Below, one piece after another: positions 10,109 through 23,074 of a stretch of DNA of 64,000 bases. This DNA comes from Thamnaconus septentrionalis. Taxonomy: Eukaryota; Chordata; Actinopteri; Tetraodontiformes; Monacanthidae. Within the stretch, counting starts at the first letter, position 1. Every line of letters starts with the position of its first letter. A program made the translations under genes and the position numbers. The stretch spans positions 12,644,501-12,708,500 of the forward strand of contig CM020518.1 of NCBI GenBank assembly GCA_009823395.1, given 5' to 3'. Under the pieces are notes generated by a model, which saw nothing but the letters and a program-made list of their open reading frames with translations, ran no database searches and was not told the origin of the DNA.

Positions 10109-10996
10109 AGGTAGGCCTCATGAAAACCTGATGATGGGAACACAACGTTTACGATTCTTCCAGAGAAATAATTAATACGAGAAAGAGATGGAGGACCTTT
10201 TTTTAAGAAAAAGATGAAATAAAATACAATTTCATGTTTACGATTGAAAAAGAAATGCAGTTATAAAGAATTAGCATCACCATCCATCTGACAGGACTGG
10301 CTACCAGGGTGCTAGCATACATCACTCGTGTTTGCCTGTTTTTTGTTTCTTTGTGTTTCAGAATCTGCAGTCCTTCCTGTGACTGAGCTCTCCTCTGCAC
10401 CGTGTACAGTCTTCAGATCCCTGTTTGTGTATATGTTCTATATATTAGGTTTTGTAGTGTATATTTTAAAAGATAAAAGATATAAAAAATATATGTAAAT
10501 AAATTTTTTTTACTATTTTTAACATCATGAGGTTGTGTTCGGCGGTCTGACTGAAGTTGAAACACTCACAATTTCTAATGCAGCATAAGTAAACAACTGC
10601 TAAGACATTATTCAAGTATTTGATTGATATCTGTGGTAATAATTTTCAAGATAATTCAAAGGTGAAAGTCAATTTAAAAAGACAAAATTTCATTTCATTT
10701 CATTCTGCACACTTTTTTTAAACCACCTGGTGCGCCCCATCCTTTCAGAACATGCAGAGTGTTTTCACAGCTAATTTTCTCTTGCAATAAGTTCACGCGA
10801 CTAGAAGTTTAATCATTTAAATATAGGCATTTAAATGATTCAAACTGGAGTGCTAATTTCAAGTGCAAACTACGGACCTCTCCTGAAACAAAGTAAAATT
10901 TGTCTTTACGAAAAATATCAGACAGATGTTGGCTTTTAAGGGAGGTGGAGGAAACTTTAGAGACTCTTAGATCCTCTGACGGTACCTGGGGGAAGC

Positions 10997-11371
10997 TCAC
11001 TGGCACTGGGCCTTGTCAAACAGAGCCTGCAGCTGCTGCTGCTGGTGGCCTCCTTCTGCTACATCAGGTCAGCATGGCCCTTGGTGACACCCCAGGCAGC
11101 CAACAATGTACCTCTGTGATGAGGGCGATCACGTCCTTGATGGCCGAACACACCCCAGCTGCTTCTTGAAGATGGCCTTGATCTACACTCCTGTGAGCCA
11201 GGAGACAAGGGGCACACAACCAACTTCATCAGATGGTGTGTGCTTGCGTGTGAGTGTAAAGGAAACACCTTGTATGCATCAGGGGACAGAGTTTAGGTGC
11301 CTCTCTCTAACTCTCTTCTCCAGAGGCGGCCAGAGCCTCCGTCCCCGATGGCCATCTTGTCTGCATCTAGG
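10997..11371 (-). pseudogene. Scrambled bhmt remnant, unit 3
   Basis: Third copy of the exon 2/exon 4/exon 8 mosaic, with extra small indels and substitutions throughout, for example in the exon 2 part near 11325-11350. Nothing in it is translatable as BHMT. Confidence 0.85.
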
Positions 11372-11571
11372 TGCACACAAAAAGAAAGTGAAGAACAAAG
11401 CGTTATGATTTTCATGGGAAAAAAAAAGTCTTTACTGAGACATGGATCAAAACTATAACTTTTCAGGGCTGGTTTGAAGCTTAGTCAATACTTTTGTTTT
11501 CTCCTTGTCTAGTCAGAGATTCTTTACAGGTTAACAAATAACAGATAATTAGTTATTAAGCTGCAGGTGCT

Positions 11572-11915
11572 TCATTGTTTGTACTCTCTATTGCTCCAAC
11601 TGAGATCTCAGGCCTCAGTGGCATTTTTTAAAATATTGCTGTTTTTTTTTAGAGAATATCAAAGAAATGAGCAATAACTGGTTAAAACATGATACATGAT
11701 TCATTTCATTTTAAATTGGATATCGACTCACCCTCTGCATGCTTGATTTGGCCCTGTCAGAGCATCTTCATAGCCCCTTCTGCCTCAGCTCACTCCCAGG
11801 CTCTGATAGTCCTCAACCGTGTTGCACCTGCAATAGTATCTTCCAGTTGCAGGTGTCCAGGGCATGACACAGGTAGACCAGCAGGTAGCGCAGCACGTCC
11901 GCCCTCCCACTGCAA
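11572..11915. repeat. Tandem array unit 4, truncated
   Basis: The fourth copy starts with an altered version of the unit start and stays alignable, with many small indels, as far as the JMY-like relic. Homology stops abruptly after 11915, where the unit sequence gives way to the anomalous block. Confidence 0.9.
11732..11915 (-). pseudogene. JMY-like exon relic, unit 4, truncated
   Basis: Partial fourth copy. Its upstream part is lost where the array ends at 11915, and extra indels are present inside it. Confidence 0.4.
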
Positions 11916-14900
11916 GGTTCATTTACATATATAACATCATGATTATGAAGTCAATCATATAGTCACTATCATTGCTATTATACATCATAATATCATCTTA
12001 CGAATCACTATGTGAATTAGTGAGATTGCAAAGCATATAAACTTAAGTCATAATGTCATACTATGATTATTCATTTTACATGCTATTATTGTATATTCGA
12101 TTAGTCCAACATGCTTTCGTTCTTCGATGCATATCTGACTTGCTGCACTGATGATATATACTGATGTTGCACTGTATCAATGTACTAAATATATAGTACT
12201 TATGAATACAGCACTGACATCGTCTAGTGACTGATTGAATATTCATTCTTGCTATGCGATATGGACTTCACTTGCAGATCAGATACTTTTAATTACTATT
12301 CGTACAATTCTAACTCTATGATCTATATATCATTAGCACTTGACGACTTAATGCAGATCAGCATCTGATCACTGTCAGTATAGTAGAGCATTGATATCAA
12401 TACGTAATGACTAGCTTGTACTTCATGTACGATACTATCATGCATGCTATGACCTCTCAGACTGTGCAGTCAGATCTAGCGAGTAGATGCGCACATCAAT
12501 ACGTATATGGAATTGTACTAATGACGCAACTAACTCTTTGAAGTCAGCGTTTAACTCTTATTCTGGATCACTGAATCTGTGACTAGACTGATACAGTCAC
12601 GTTCATCATCTTATGTCATTTGAATTACACTAGATCAGTGCAATATTCGCTGAGTCATCATTGTCTACAGCATTACTGTACTGAACTTACTTGTTCACTG
12701 CTAATAATCGTACAAGTGTCAGTGTACTTGACTGTAGGTATCTAAAGTAGCATTAACCTCTAAGTTATCACATAGATTTTTGGCAATGTTGGTTATAGGT
12801 GCTGTATGTAAGACTCATAACAGCTAGCATGTATCAGCCTCACTGACACGTGATCTACAGTGTCAAGTTAGTAAGTTGACGGTTCTCAATCATCGGAGTA
12901 TCCGTACTGCTATGCCGAACTCGTAATTGAGCTCGACATCGTATTAAGTCACGATTATTGTGACATAGTGAGTCACTGTCAGTACGATGATATCATGCAA
13001 TGACACCAGTTGTATTCAGACATGAATGATCTCTGTGAATGAACTTGCATCATCATCAGTTACGTTTGCTAATGCGCTAACTGTCATACTGTGACGACTA
13101 GGAGTCTCAAGTTGAGTAGCTTCTGATTAAGTGAGTGAATAGTAGTACTGTAGAATACATTATATTGAGGTGAATATCACATAGGTTTGCGATATGTATT
13201 GTATTGATTTCAGTGAGCACAGATCTGACTGGTCGAGTCATTGAACAAAGAAAATTGAAGTCATGCGTCATGCTAATGTATGACAGTCACGAAACGTGCT
13301 TCAACAGTACATCTCAGTGTGACTAACTAGATGACATTAGCTAGACTGCTCATGCATACGATGTGCATCCTGAGCATGTCACTGCAAAGATAGAACACCT
13401 CAACAATGAACACGACATATGCATACACTTACAGTCGTAGACGTAGATCAAGTGTAGTCATCTAGTCAGTCCTACTCTCCGATGACAGAGATCATTGTAC
13501 ATCAAGTGAGATCATGATCTATCATATCGTAACATCATCAATGTCATAGCTGTCTATCGAATTCAAATCTATTCAATAGTAGTAATATCTAGCTGCAAAG
13601 TGCAGTAAAGTGCACTTCATGTCCAGTATAGGTACCTGTAACACTCTAACTACATGATGTCAAGATTCATACTAGTATTCGATCAGATTAGAATGATGCA
13701 GATGCGTAAACACTGTACATGTAAGCTAGAGCTCTAGTGACATGTCAGCATACATGCATTAAGTGAATTCTGTTGTCATGACTTGCGTAGATCCGGACTG
13801 CGATCAGACTAGCACAGTATGCAGACGATAGTAACAAGCATCAGTGCATGTAATCAGCTATGATGTATATGAGATTTATGCATTCATGATGATGTAATGA
13901 CTTCAAGTCTTCAGCCTATGACAAGCATGTCAGATCTCGTAATAGACTTCACTCAATTGCATACATTGCACAGCATGAGATGCTAGCTCATGCATCGCAT
14001 GGCTCCTATGACAGTAAAGATCAGCATGCATTTGTGGTCAGATCTGACATTCAGCATGAAAGTCACATAGACGTGCTTCTTGAATGACTAGCTATTGTAC
14101 GAAATCACGGATGCATGACTTCATTGTATAGGCTGAACTGATATGTACTGCTAGCAGACAGTCTGCACTGTTGCCGATATGCACGCATGCTCAAGCTCTG
14201 CTGATGCAGATCTTTCTAGTCTATATGCATGAGATCAATGTCAACAGAGTAGTCAGTTCTGTTGAAATCATTCTCACATGACGATAGAGTTCATTTCAGC
14301 TAGGTGACACTGTGCTGCAATCTAGTAGACTGCATAATCAAACAAGTAGCACAGTACAATGAAGTACAGTCATGACACTCGGTTGTCATAGTTCACATGC
14401 ATTGATGTGTACAGAGTCATATCTAGCAGACAAGATGCGGCTATCATACGTCTCTAATCAGACAACATCAGTCTAGAATACTTAGATCGTCATCGTCATA
14501 ATTCGACATGCATTCTGTTAGTAGAGCCTAGATGCTTGCATGCTCTCAATTCATCTGTAGTCATAAGTGATGTATGATCATTGTGAATATCAAGTCAGTA
14601 TTGTGCGGCTTATCTGATACTCAATAATGAGTAATTGGAATTCGATAGCCTTGAGTCGAGTTAAGCACTATGCTCAGACTGCTCTGCCAGTCTAGTGAGA
14701 TGTCAGTCGCATTAGATTGTAGAGTACATGTAGCATTACTGAGTAATGAAGTGATAAGCTCATACATTCATAGACGAGTACATGCTGTAGAGCTGATCAC
14801 AGTCTATCAGCATACGTGACATCCAAACTGACTCGTGCAGCAGTCATACGAGATGTGTAGTGCAGTGAAGTCTGATGCTTAGAACCTGGTATAGTACATC

Positions 14901-15240
14901 ATACAGATTGACATATGTGATAATGCGTACAGTTCTGCAGTCAGTCATAGCTATATAGTTATGTCTTAATCATTTAAAGTTTCATCATCTAACGCATGCA
15001 TGATAGTGATAACAGCATGAGTATGAGACGATTACGTCTAGAGTGCATAATACTTGTATGCTACTAGGACTTAATAGTTCGACATGCAGTTTCAGCCGTC
15101 TTAGCAATAGTCAATCATGATTAAGAAATCATACGAGTTGAGCCATCACAACTCCCACTAGCAGTGATTTCATCGGTTGTAAATTAGAGTGATCTTAAAA
15201 TCATATGAATGCATGCAGAGTGTTTGACTTTTGATGTGAT
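11916..15240. other. Anomalous block A: homopolymer-poor, ORF-free
   Basis: No gene, RNA or known repeat is recognised. The texture is unlike the rest of the window: runs of one base and the dinucleotides GG and CC are rare, while short words such as CATG, TGCA, GATC, AGTC and TAG/TGA recur. No reading frame of 60 codons exists on either strand between about 11935 and 15538. No long period is visible by eye. Possible explanations are an unpolished or mis-called long-read segment, or a heavily decayed satellite. Confidence 0.7.
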
Positions 15241-18200
15241 ACCAAGTAAGTCTTAAGCACAGTCCAGATAGAAAAGACAAAGAAAATTTTTGATATGAAA
15301 ACATTTGTAGTTTTGTTGAAATTTTAACTTTCGTCAGTCACACTGCTCCATACATCCTCCGAACTATATGTTAACTCAAGAAGAGCAGATATGTCATAGA
15401 CTATATCTACTACGAATCGAATCAAAAAGAGTAACATCAATACAGTATCAGAAATTAAGTTAAAGATAGACTAATTACATCTAATGTTCTGTTATCAGGG
15501 TCAAACAACACGTATGTCAATGCTATCTTCATTGAAACTCAAGTGCAACAAACTTGCATTTGAACAGCCCTTGTTAGAAGTATAATAATTAATATATGGT
15601 TAAATAAACTCAAAAGAACAAGAAACATTATGCTACAGCTTATAACATGAGACTTAATGAAAGTTGAACATGTGTAAGAAAACTCATAAAGGTTAAAAGT
15701 TAAGTTTTCAACATTCAATATCAAAACATTGTGAATACTCAGTTCTCAGAGGTCATTTCTGTCATCATATTTAACATTATCAAATGTTAAAGCTAATCAA
15801 TCCATTAGTCACAACTAAATCAAGGCATATCAAAAAACAAAGTGCATGTCTAAATCAGAGAATGGTATATTATGAATTGTAAAAATAGTCTCCTTCTGAT
15901 AAGATGAAAAAAGTTCAACATCATAAATGTCTTACTAGTACTGCACACACAAAGATACTGTGTACACTCAAGAATGAACAACTAAAATCAGTTTTATGTA
16001 TTTTACGTTAAATCACATGTAACAGCTCCATCCCAAAGAAACTATAGCTAATGTTCACTTAGTCTAGTCAATTTACAAAAACTGGACTCTGATATTTGGG
16101 TAGAAAATATAAATGTAAAGAGATAAAACTAATATAAAATTTAATTAAAACAAGTTTTGACACTTGTTGATGTTTCGTTACAGAGATACACTAAGTCATT
16201 CAATAAATTTCAATTCTTAGCATAAAAGCACAATGTGCCATAATACAAGTCAACAATTCAAAATATTATACAAAATAAACACAATGCAATTATAGTATAA
16301 ACTTTTGCTCTATTTAAGTGATTAACGAAAACTCTCTAACGTTAGAGGCAAAAATTAAAACTTGGAGAAAAAGGAAACTACATCTTAACATGCGAACATA
16401 AAAATGAAGTTTTTCTTAAACAGAAAAATGTAAATGACGATAACATCGTGTCATGTATTCCATCTCCAAGACTGGTTGGTTCAGAAATAACAAGCGGTAC
16501 TACAGTGAACCCAGACCACTGTACATGGATGACACAGTCTTATCCTAGTAGTCAAGAAGAAAGACTTTTTAAAAGAAAGTCAAACATCAAGTCATTCTGC
16601 AATTTTTCATATCATGTGGTCACATAGGAAAAAAAAAACAGTCATCTATCATAGTACCATATCAGTACGAGAATCCTGTCAAGTACGTCTGCAAACGTTC
16701 AAATAAATAAAGATCAATTCAAATAAAATGAATAATAGTATGTCAGATATATAATGTATATTTATACGTACTAATTTACCCATACATCCAGTTACATCAA
16801 TGTGCTCATGATCAATACAGCTATTATTCTGAATCAGAATGAATATGTCTAACATAAAGGCATACTTTAAAAGAAAGTGGACATCATATATCATGACTTA
16901 ACACTTTGGCTTATAATACATGTTACAGCTGTGGTGCTAAAGGCGTCCTTTACGTATAACCGTATCTTTCTCTGTAGACTCACTTGGAGGTCACCAAAGT
17001 CTATCTCACGTTAAAAGAAAACTGACGTACTGAAAAAAGCTCCAGCATTCACGCTTTGAGCCTGTAATGACAGGCAGCATTCAGTGACTCAACAGTCCGA
17101 ACGTCATGCAGAAGATAACTCTGCAGTCATTTGCTAATGTGCAAAGTCAGAAATAAGAAGATACAGTTCAATATAGATGACAAATTCAAAATTGTACGGG
17201 CTAGCAGCTTCTATACTCTCTCTTAAGTACTCAAGAAGCATAACATAAGATTCTCCCCAATTTTAACTGATACCAATCATTCTACATTAACAATACATAA
17301 AGAGAGCAAAAAAACACATCGACTTGACATTCTATCTAGAGTAGAATACATAGTATAGGTGACACCCTACGTTGCGCTCGCATCAGTCAGTTGCACGTTT
17401 TTTCAAAAGTGAAACTAAAGGCAATTTTCAAGCCAGTCCGACGTGACAGTGCTCAGATTACAGTTCGTTTATACAATGTTAGTTGGAAAATACACTGTCA
17501 GTCACGCACAGCGTCCGTTGACATTGAATTAAATTGAACATCAATCTAGAAACACTCAAAAGAATGAGACGAGTCATGAACACATGATCATTTATATTAA
17601 GTAGACGTGAAGTAAAAGCAGAAAGTATTAAGATGCAGTTAGCTTCTCGTGTCAACAGCTGACTGGATCTACTTACTTCAGATCATGAGCAAGAGATATT
17701 AACTCATCATGATTATTAACACTAAACATAAAAACCAAGTACGATAAAAAGTAAAAAAAGGGTTACATTTAAAAAACACGTTTAGTCTAGAATCTGTACT
17801 GAAGTCTGTCGATAAGTAGACAAGGTGTGTAATTCTAATTTTAGTGACATTTGATCATCAGGATATTTAAGACAGATTCAGCGACTATAAGAGTATCTCA
17901 TTAATAATTAAAAAATAAATAATGTAATATGAAATAGAACAAAACGTAAGTTAGGACAGATGCAACAAGATTAGGAAAGTCTAGTAAGATTGCGCTTGAT
18001 TAAGGCTTAAAATTCAGCATGAAATGATAATTTCATGTATGTTTTTAAAAAATATTAAAAGATACTCAAATAGCGATATATGTACTAGAATTTCTCTGCA
18101 GCTATAGTAAATACTTGAGAAAAAGAGGGCAACACATCCCCTAGTGGTGCATACAATAAGACACCAAGATCAAATACTTCTTACATATTCAATCAAGATA

Positions 18201-21200
18201 TCACTTAGACCATCAACATTAATTTTCGTGAGTACAGATATAGAGACATATCTGTTACACTGCGCTTCAAACTGAACAAATGTTCATATTCACAAGATAT
18301 ATAAACAGCTACGATCATTCACAAAAAAAATAAGTAACTTTTACTTGAAATTAGAACATAAATTACCTCTGAAAAACCACATTTTTTCAAGTAAAAAATG
18401 GTTTGTCTATACTCAGAATTGACACTCACCAATGACACACTATCAATAACGAAATGTATAAAAATTGTTTTAAGTATTCTAGAAAACTTTACAAATCAAG
18501 ATAATTTTCATTCAATGCTTGTGCCTCAGTTATAAAATAAGTTTTAAAAAGATGTTTAACATAACAGTCATTTCAACATTATCCAAGTAACACGAAAGCA
18601 AACAGTAACACTCATTCAATAAAAAGTGTAAGACTTAAATGAATAATCGGTGCAAAATTTCCTCAATCTTCGATATGTCAGTTAAAATTAGAGTCTGAGG
18701 CTTATCAGTTGCGAAACCCAGAAATGAAAACTAATCTCTGGTTCAAAAAGAATCTATAACAGGCCTAAAATGAATATCAATTCAGGTCTGAAGCACTGGC
18801 ACGGGATCAGGAGCACACATGCTCAGTGTGCTCCGTTCTGCTAAAGACCATCCCTGTAAGCCTTGCATCACCAGCCTGTGCTCCCTGTTATATAGGTGTC
18901 TGAACAAAAAGAAATGACAACATTATAAGTGCTCTATAACCTAGGATGAATAATAATTTTATGCTGAACTAAAGTATCATAACTGAAAGCACAGCTTGAT
19001 CAATTGTATAAATCCACATCGTTAATCATTTGCATGAAAAGCAATAATTTCATAAAATTGAAAAAATAAAAAAAACTTTAGAGTGAAATTTAAATTTGTC
19101 TGTTGTAACAAAATTAAGGACAAACATTAAATTTCACTCAGTTATTATAATCTCTTAGAGAACAACAAGATCTATAAAAGAGATGTCACGCTTAGGATAT
19201 GGTTCAAACTTTAGAGTGAAAGTTTTGTAGTGATAATAGACGCTCATGCCACCCTGAGCTGTGGCTTCCTCACAGTAGACTGCTAGTTTGAGCCCTACAT
19301 CGACATGTGAACGAGTAGGCAGCAGTAAGTCTAGATGAATCCATCTACACCATTCAAATAAGAAAACACTCACATAGTGTCAGCTCACGATCCTAAAACT
19401 GGAGGTATCAGCAGAAGTCAGGAGATACTCGCAAAAAACATGGGAGTTGTCCCAGAGAAGCAGCTCGGTAAAAACATTGTAAACAAGCAACAAAAGAATA
19501 CAATATTTGATGTTAATATTCGTTGGCTGTTACAAACTTGGCACTCATGCAAAGTCTGATAGCTAAAGCTATTTAGCTTATTCAAAATTATATCATTAAA
19601 CCTTATTTCTAAAAATTACCAAAAAGTTCAACCATCACAAATAACAGGTTATATGTTTTTTGAAAAAGGATATCGGTATATAATATGGAAAAAGTTTGTT
19701 CTCCAGGATATCTCACTGTCAGCTTCTTACTATAACAAATTGAACTACGTAGTGAGTCTTAGCTACAAACTGCAATGTAAGAGCATCGCAGTACCATGTG
19801 CCTGTGTCAGATGTGTATCCTTTCAATGACAGTCAAACCTCTTAGGCATGAACAAAGAATCTGTCAGCACTGCGTACGTGGAATATCTCAAAAGCAAAAT
19901 GTAGCCAGCCAGCGCAAATGTCGATTCGTACGTAAAAATTAAAGCAAAAATCAAGCTTCAGATCATCTATGTAAAGCAAGTAGTGGTATTCGCAGATTCA
20001 ACTATGTATCCTTTAGAAAATGTATAATCAGTGCTGCATGACGATATGACAAGAATCAATATAAAAACTCCAGTTCCAATACAACAAATAAGAACAGGAC
20101 TGTCAAAACGGTCTTCAATTATACTTTCTGTAAAAATGAGTTAAGAATATCAGGTCTTGCTCTGGTTGCCAGTGCTCCAAATTGAGATAAATAAGATTGA
20201 TAATTTTAATCATAAGAGTTCAAATCGTTTCAAGCAAAAATGACAGTTTTCAGTTAGATTTTAGATAAGTTCAAAAGTTATTCAACTGTATATATAATCA
20301 CTAGTATAGACAATCAAAAAGCTATGATAGAATGTTCAATATTCAATCATTCAAAAGTGATTTGGACAAATTTGCATTTTGAAGTGAATAACTTTCAAGA
20401 TTACATTGTTACCATCCTTACTAAATCCAGTCGCACTGTAAAAGTAAAATTTTTCCCAGATGTATAGTTAATTCAAAAAGGTAGAATCACAGAATCAAAG
20501 CGCACTCAGACAACCACTAGACTAGAAAAAATCATATGTTATCCATGTGAGCAAATCACACAGATGAAACCATCATGTAACCGTTATGACTTGATCCATA
20601 CGTGATAACAAGAGTCCAGATCTCAGATGACCATTTTGTATAGTTACATGCCAATGACCCAGCATTCACAGTACTCTCAGAAATCAGGCCTTTAGAAACA
20701 CTTTATTAAATTTATTTCATCATAAAACTAAAACTACTACACTCTACGTCATAGGGAACATGGTGTCGAAACAATTGTATCTTAGTAGCTATGAATAGCC
20801 AATACTACCTGCTCCTGTTTATAGCTATGTAAAGTAAATTAAAGAAATGTAAAATCAAAGTATTATATATGTCTCTTTCAAAGAGAATTTTGATGATGTT
20901 TACATAGTTTAAGGCAATATAAACAGAAAGTCTATCTTTTAAATATCTGAGTAATCCAGAAACTCAAAAATTTTAAAGATATATATTAAAAATTTCAAAA
21001 TTGTTCACTGATTCTCTAGGTACATCATGTAACAATACATTGACTAGTAATACGGCTCTTTAATTTGGTATCGAATACACTTGAATTCCAACTGCAGTAA
21101 ATAATTGCTTTCCGACAATCAGAATCAAGTGCTTTACAGAAAAAATACTTGGTAAAAGAGCAAAGGCTAAACCACCAGGATGGAGTAGCAATTAAAACAA
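15241..21200. other. Anomalous block B: A-rich, gene-free
   Basis: Directly follows block A but looks different: A and T runs return, A appears commoner than T on this strand, and GC is low. Only four frames of 60-75 codons occur, none recognisable. A short stretch at about 18790-18900 has a more ordinary fish-intergenic look. Ordinary sequence resumes at about 21200-21260. The expected neighbour (JMY) is not visible here. Confidence 0.6.
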
Positions 21201-21527
21201 GCCTCTAAAAGATGGCTGCTGGGCCCCTCGTAGCCTAGCGGTGCCAGTGTCTCAATGTGTCTACGTTAATTTGCAGGAAAAATAATTAACAAGAAAATTA
21301 CCTTTGAGTAAGATTCATGACCCATAATCCCCCACAAACGTATAAAATCAACTCCAAATGCTGATGTGCAATAATCAAGGCTACCAATTATGCTCCGTTG
21401 CCATTTCTTTTTAAAGTAGCATGTATTGGAAGCCCACAAGACTTTCACATAATCATATTTTACTTTTTAACTCTTTGGTGCAAATTAAATAAAAACTCAT
21501 GTGCTGATCTTGTTCACTTGGAAAATA

Positions 21528-21533
21528 TTTATT
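21528..21533 (-). terminator. bhmt: bhmt poly(A) signal
   Basis: AATAAA on the minus strand, 281 bp beyond the bhmt stop codon: the first good poly(A) signal downstream. Confidence 0.6.
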
Positions 21534-21813
21534 TCTGCTCATCTTTTGCAAGACAAGGTTCAGGACTTGAGTGTTTTCACAGCTTATCTTCCTCTCGCAG
21601 CAAATCCACGCGACTAGAAGTCATTGGACAAATACAGACATTTAAATGATTTAAACTGGAGTGCTAATTTTGAGTGCCTGCTACCGGATCTCCCCTGAAA
21701 CGCAGTAAAATTGCTCATTAATCAAAACAAATCAGGCAGGTGTTGGCTTTTAGGGGAGGGTGGAGGAAACTTCAGAGACTTTTCCGTCCTCTGAACGGTG
21801 CCTGGGTGGAAGC

Positions 21814-23039
21814 TCACTGGGACTGGGCCTTGTCAAACAGAGCCTGCAGCTGCTCCTTGCTGGTGGCCTCCTTCTGCTGCATCAGGTCAGCGTGGCCCTT
21901 GGTGACGCCCCAGCTATCGGGTTTCGACATGGAGGGGGCGAGGGGACGGCCAGAGGCGGGCTTCAGCTTCTCCCAGTAATCGCGGCGAGACCTGCAGACG
22001 CAAGTCGGCTTCATTTAAAACCACAAACGGAGATGAACCGAAGGCGTGTTCCACAAAAGTGGATGAAGGCGAGGAGTCTCTACCTGGCTCTGACCCAAGG
22101 CTTGGTGTGCATCTCCAGGCCAGCACCCCAAATGCCGTGCTTCTCGGAGCCAGCAGGCAGGAAGCCCCTCTCCTCCGTCAGCTCCTCGGACAGGGCGCGG
22201 ATGTGGTAGGGCTCGAACCCGCAGCAGCCGCCGATGTAGCGGATGCCAGCGTTGTAAGCGTCACGGGCGTATTTGTGCATGTCCCATCGGGTCAGGATCC
22301 TGGGCTCAAGACCTGCGGGAGACAAGGCGGCTTTTACACGAGCGCACTCACAGAAACCTCAATTTCCTGGTCTTGCCTAATGATGCAATAGACAAAACTA
22401 TGGTCAAAAACTAAGGTCAGTGAGCTCGTCAGCATGCTGAAGCTACAATAAGCCACATCAGTCTTTTAAAAACGACTGTGTGCTTCCCCAAATATGACAC
22501 AGCAATCTGAAACCAATGCAAGCATCCAATTTTGTTTGGCGTGTGCAGGCCAATATGATCAGAAGCAGGAGAAGGTCCACACAAACACAGTTGTTCATGT
22601 CAACAAAAGCACGAGGGTCAGCTTGGCACACGCGCACACTTACTGAAGGGAAACTCTGGCAGGTCGATGAAACCCTGGCAGCCGCAGTCGGGGGTGTGAT
22701 AGGCCAGCGGCTGGCACATGTAGTGAGCCTTCAGGCCGGCCTTCTCCACGCCTTCCTTCATCATCTTCACAGTCTTCACGCAGGTGTCCGGGTCGAAGTG
22801 GCAGTTGATGCCCACGATCTGAGCTCCTGCAGACGGGAAGCACGTCAACCGAAGTCGTAGTCGAGTATCACCATTGTGCGTCCAAATTTTAGCCCCTCCT
22901 CCCCTTGGCTGTTTTACACAAATTTAGAGCATCCTACAATGTTAGCAGATTAAATGAGTAACTCGCAACCGAGTGAGCAAGGTTCAAACCAGGGTATCAG
23001 TTAAAGATAAACCACTTCATTTAATAACAGTGAAGCGCC

Positions 23040-23074
<35 letters not shown>

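Larger units (their letters stand above)
7729..11571. repeat. Tandem array unit 3
   Basis: Third full unit. It resembles unit 1 at its left end (GT tract, promoter variants) and unit 2 after about 10200. It carries a divergent tract at about 9500-9930 over the HMG-box exons. From about 10720 onward small one-base indels against units 1 and 2 become frequent. Confidence 0.93.

Noticed and set aside
11916..21200. Idea that the anomalous block hides the jmy gene
   Set aside because: No exon-like frames, splice-flanked coding segments or JMY-like motifs could be found in it on either strand.
21225..21260. tRNA-like A-box word (GTAGCCTAGCGG)
   Set aside because: No B-box or cloverleaf follows at the right distance; at most the head of a decayed SINE.
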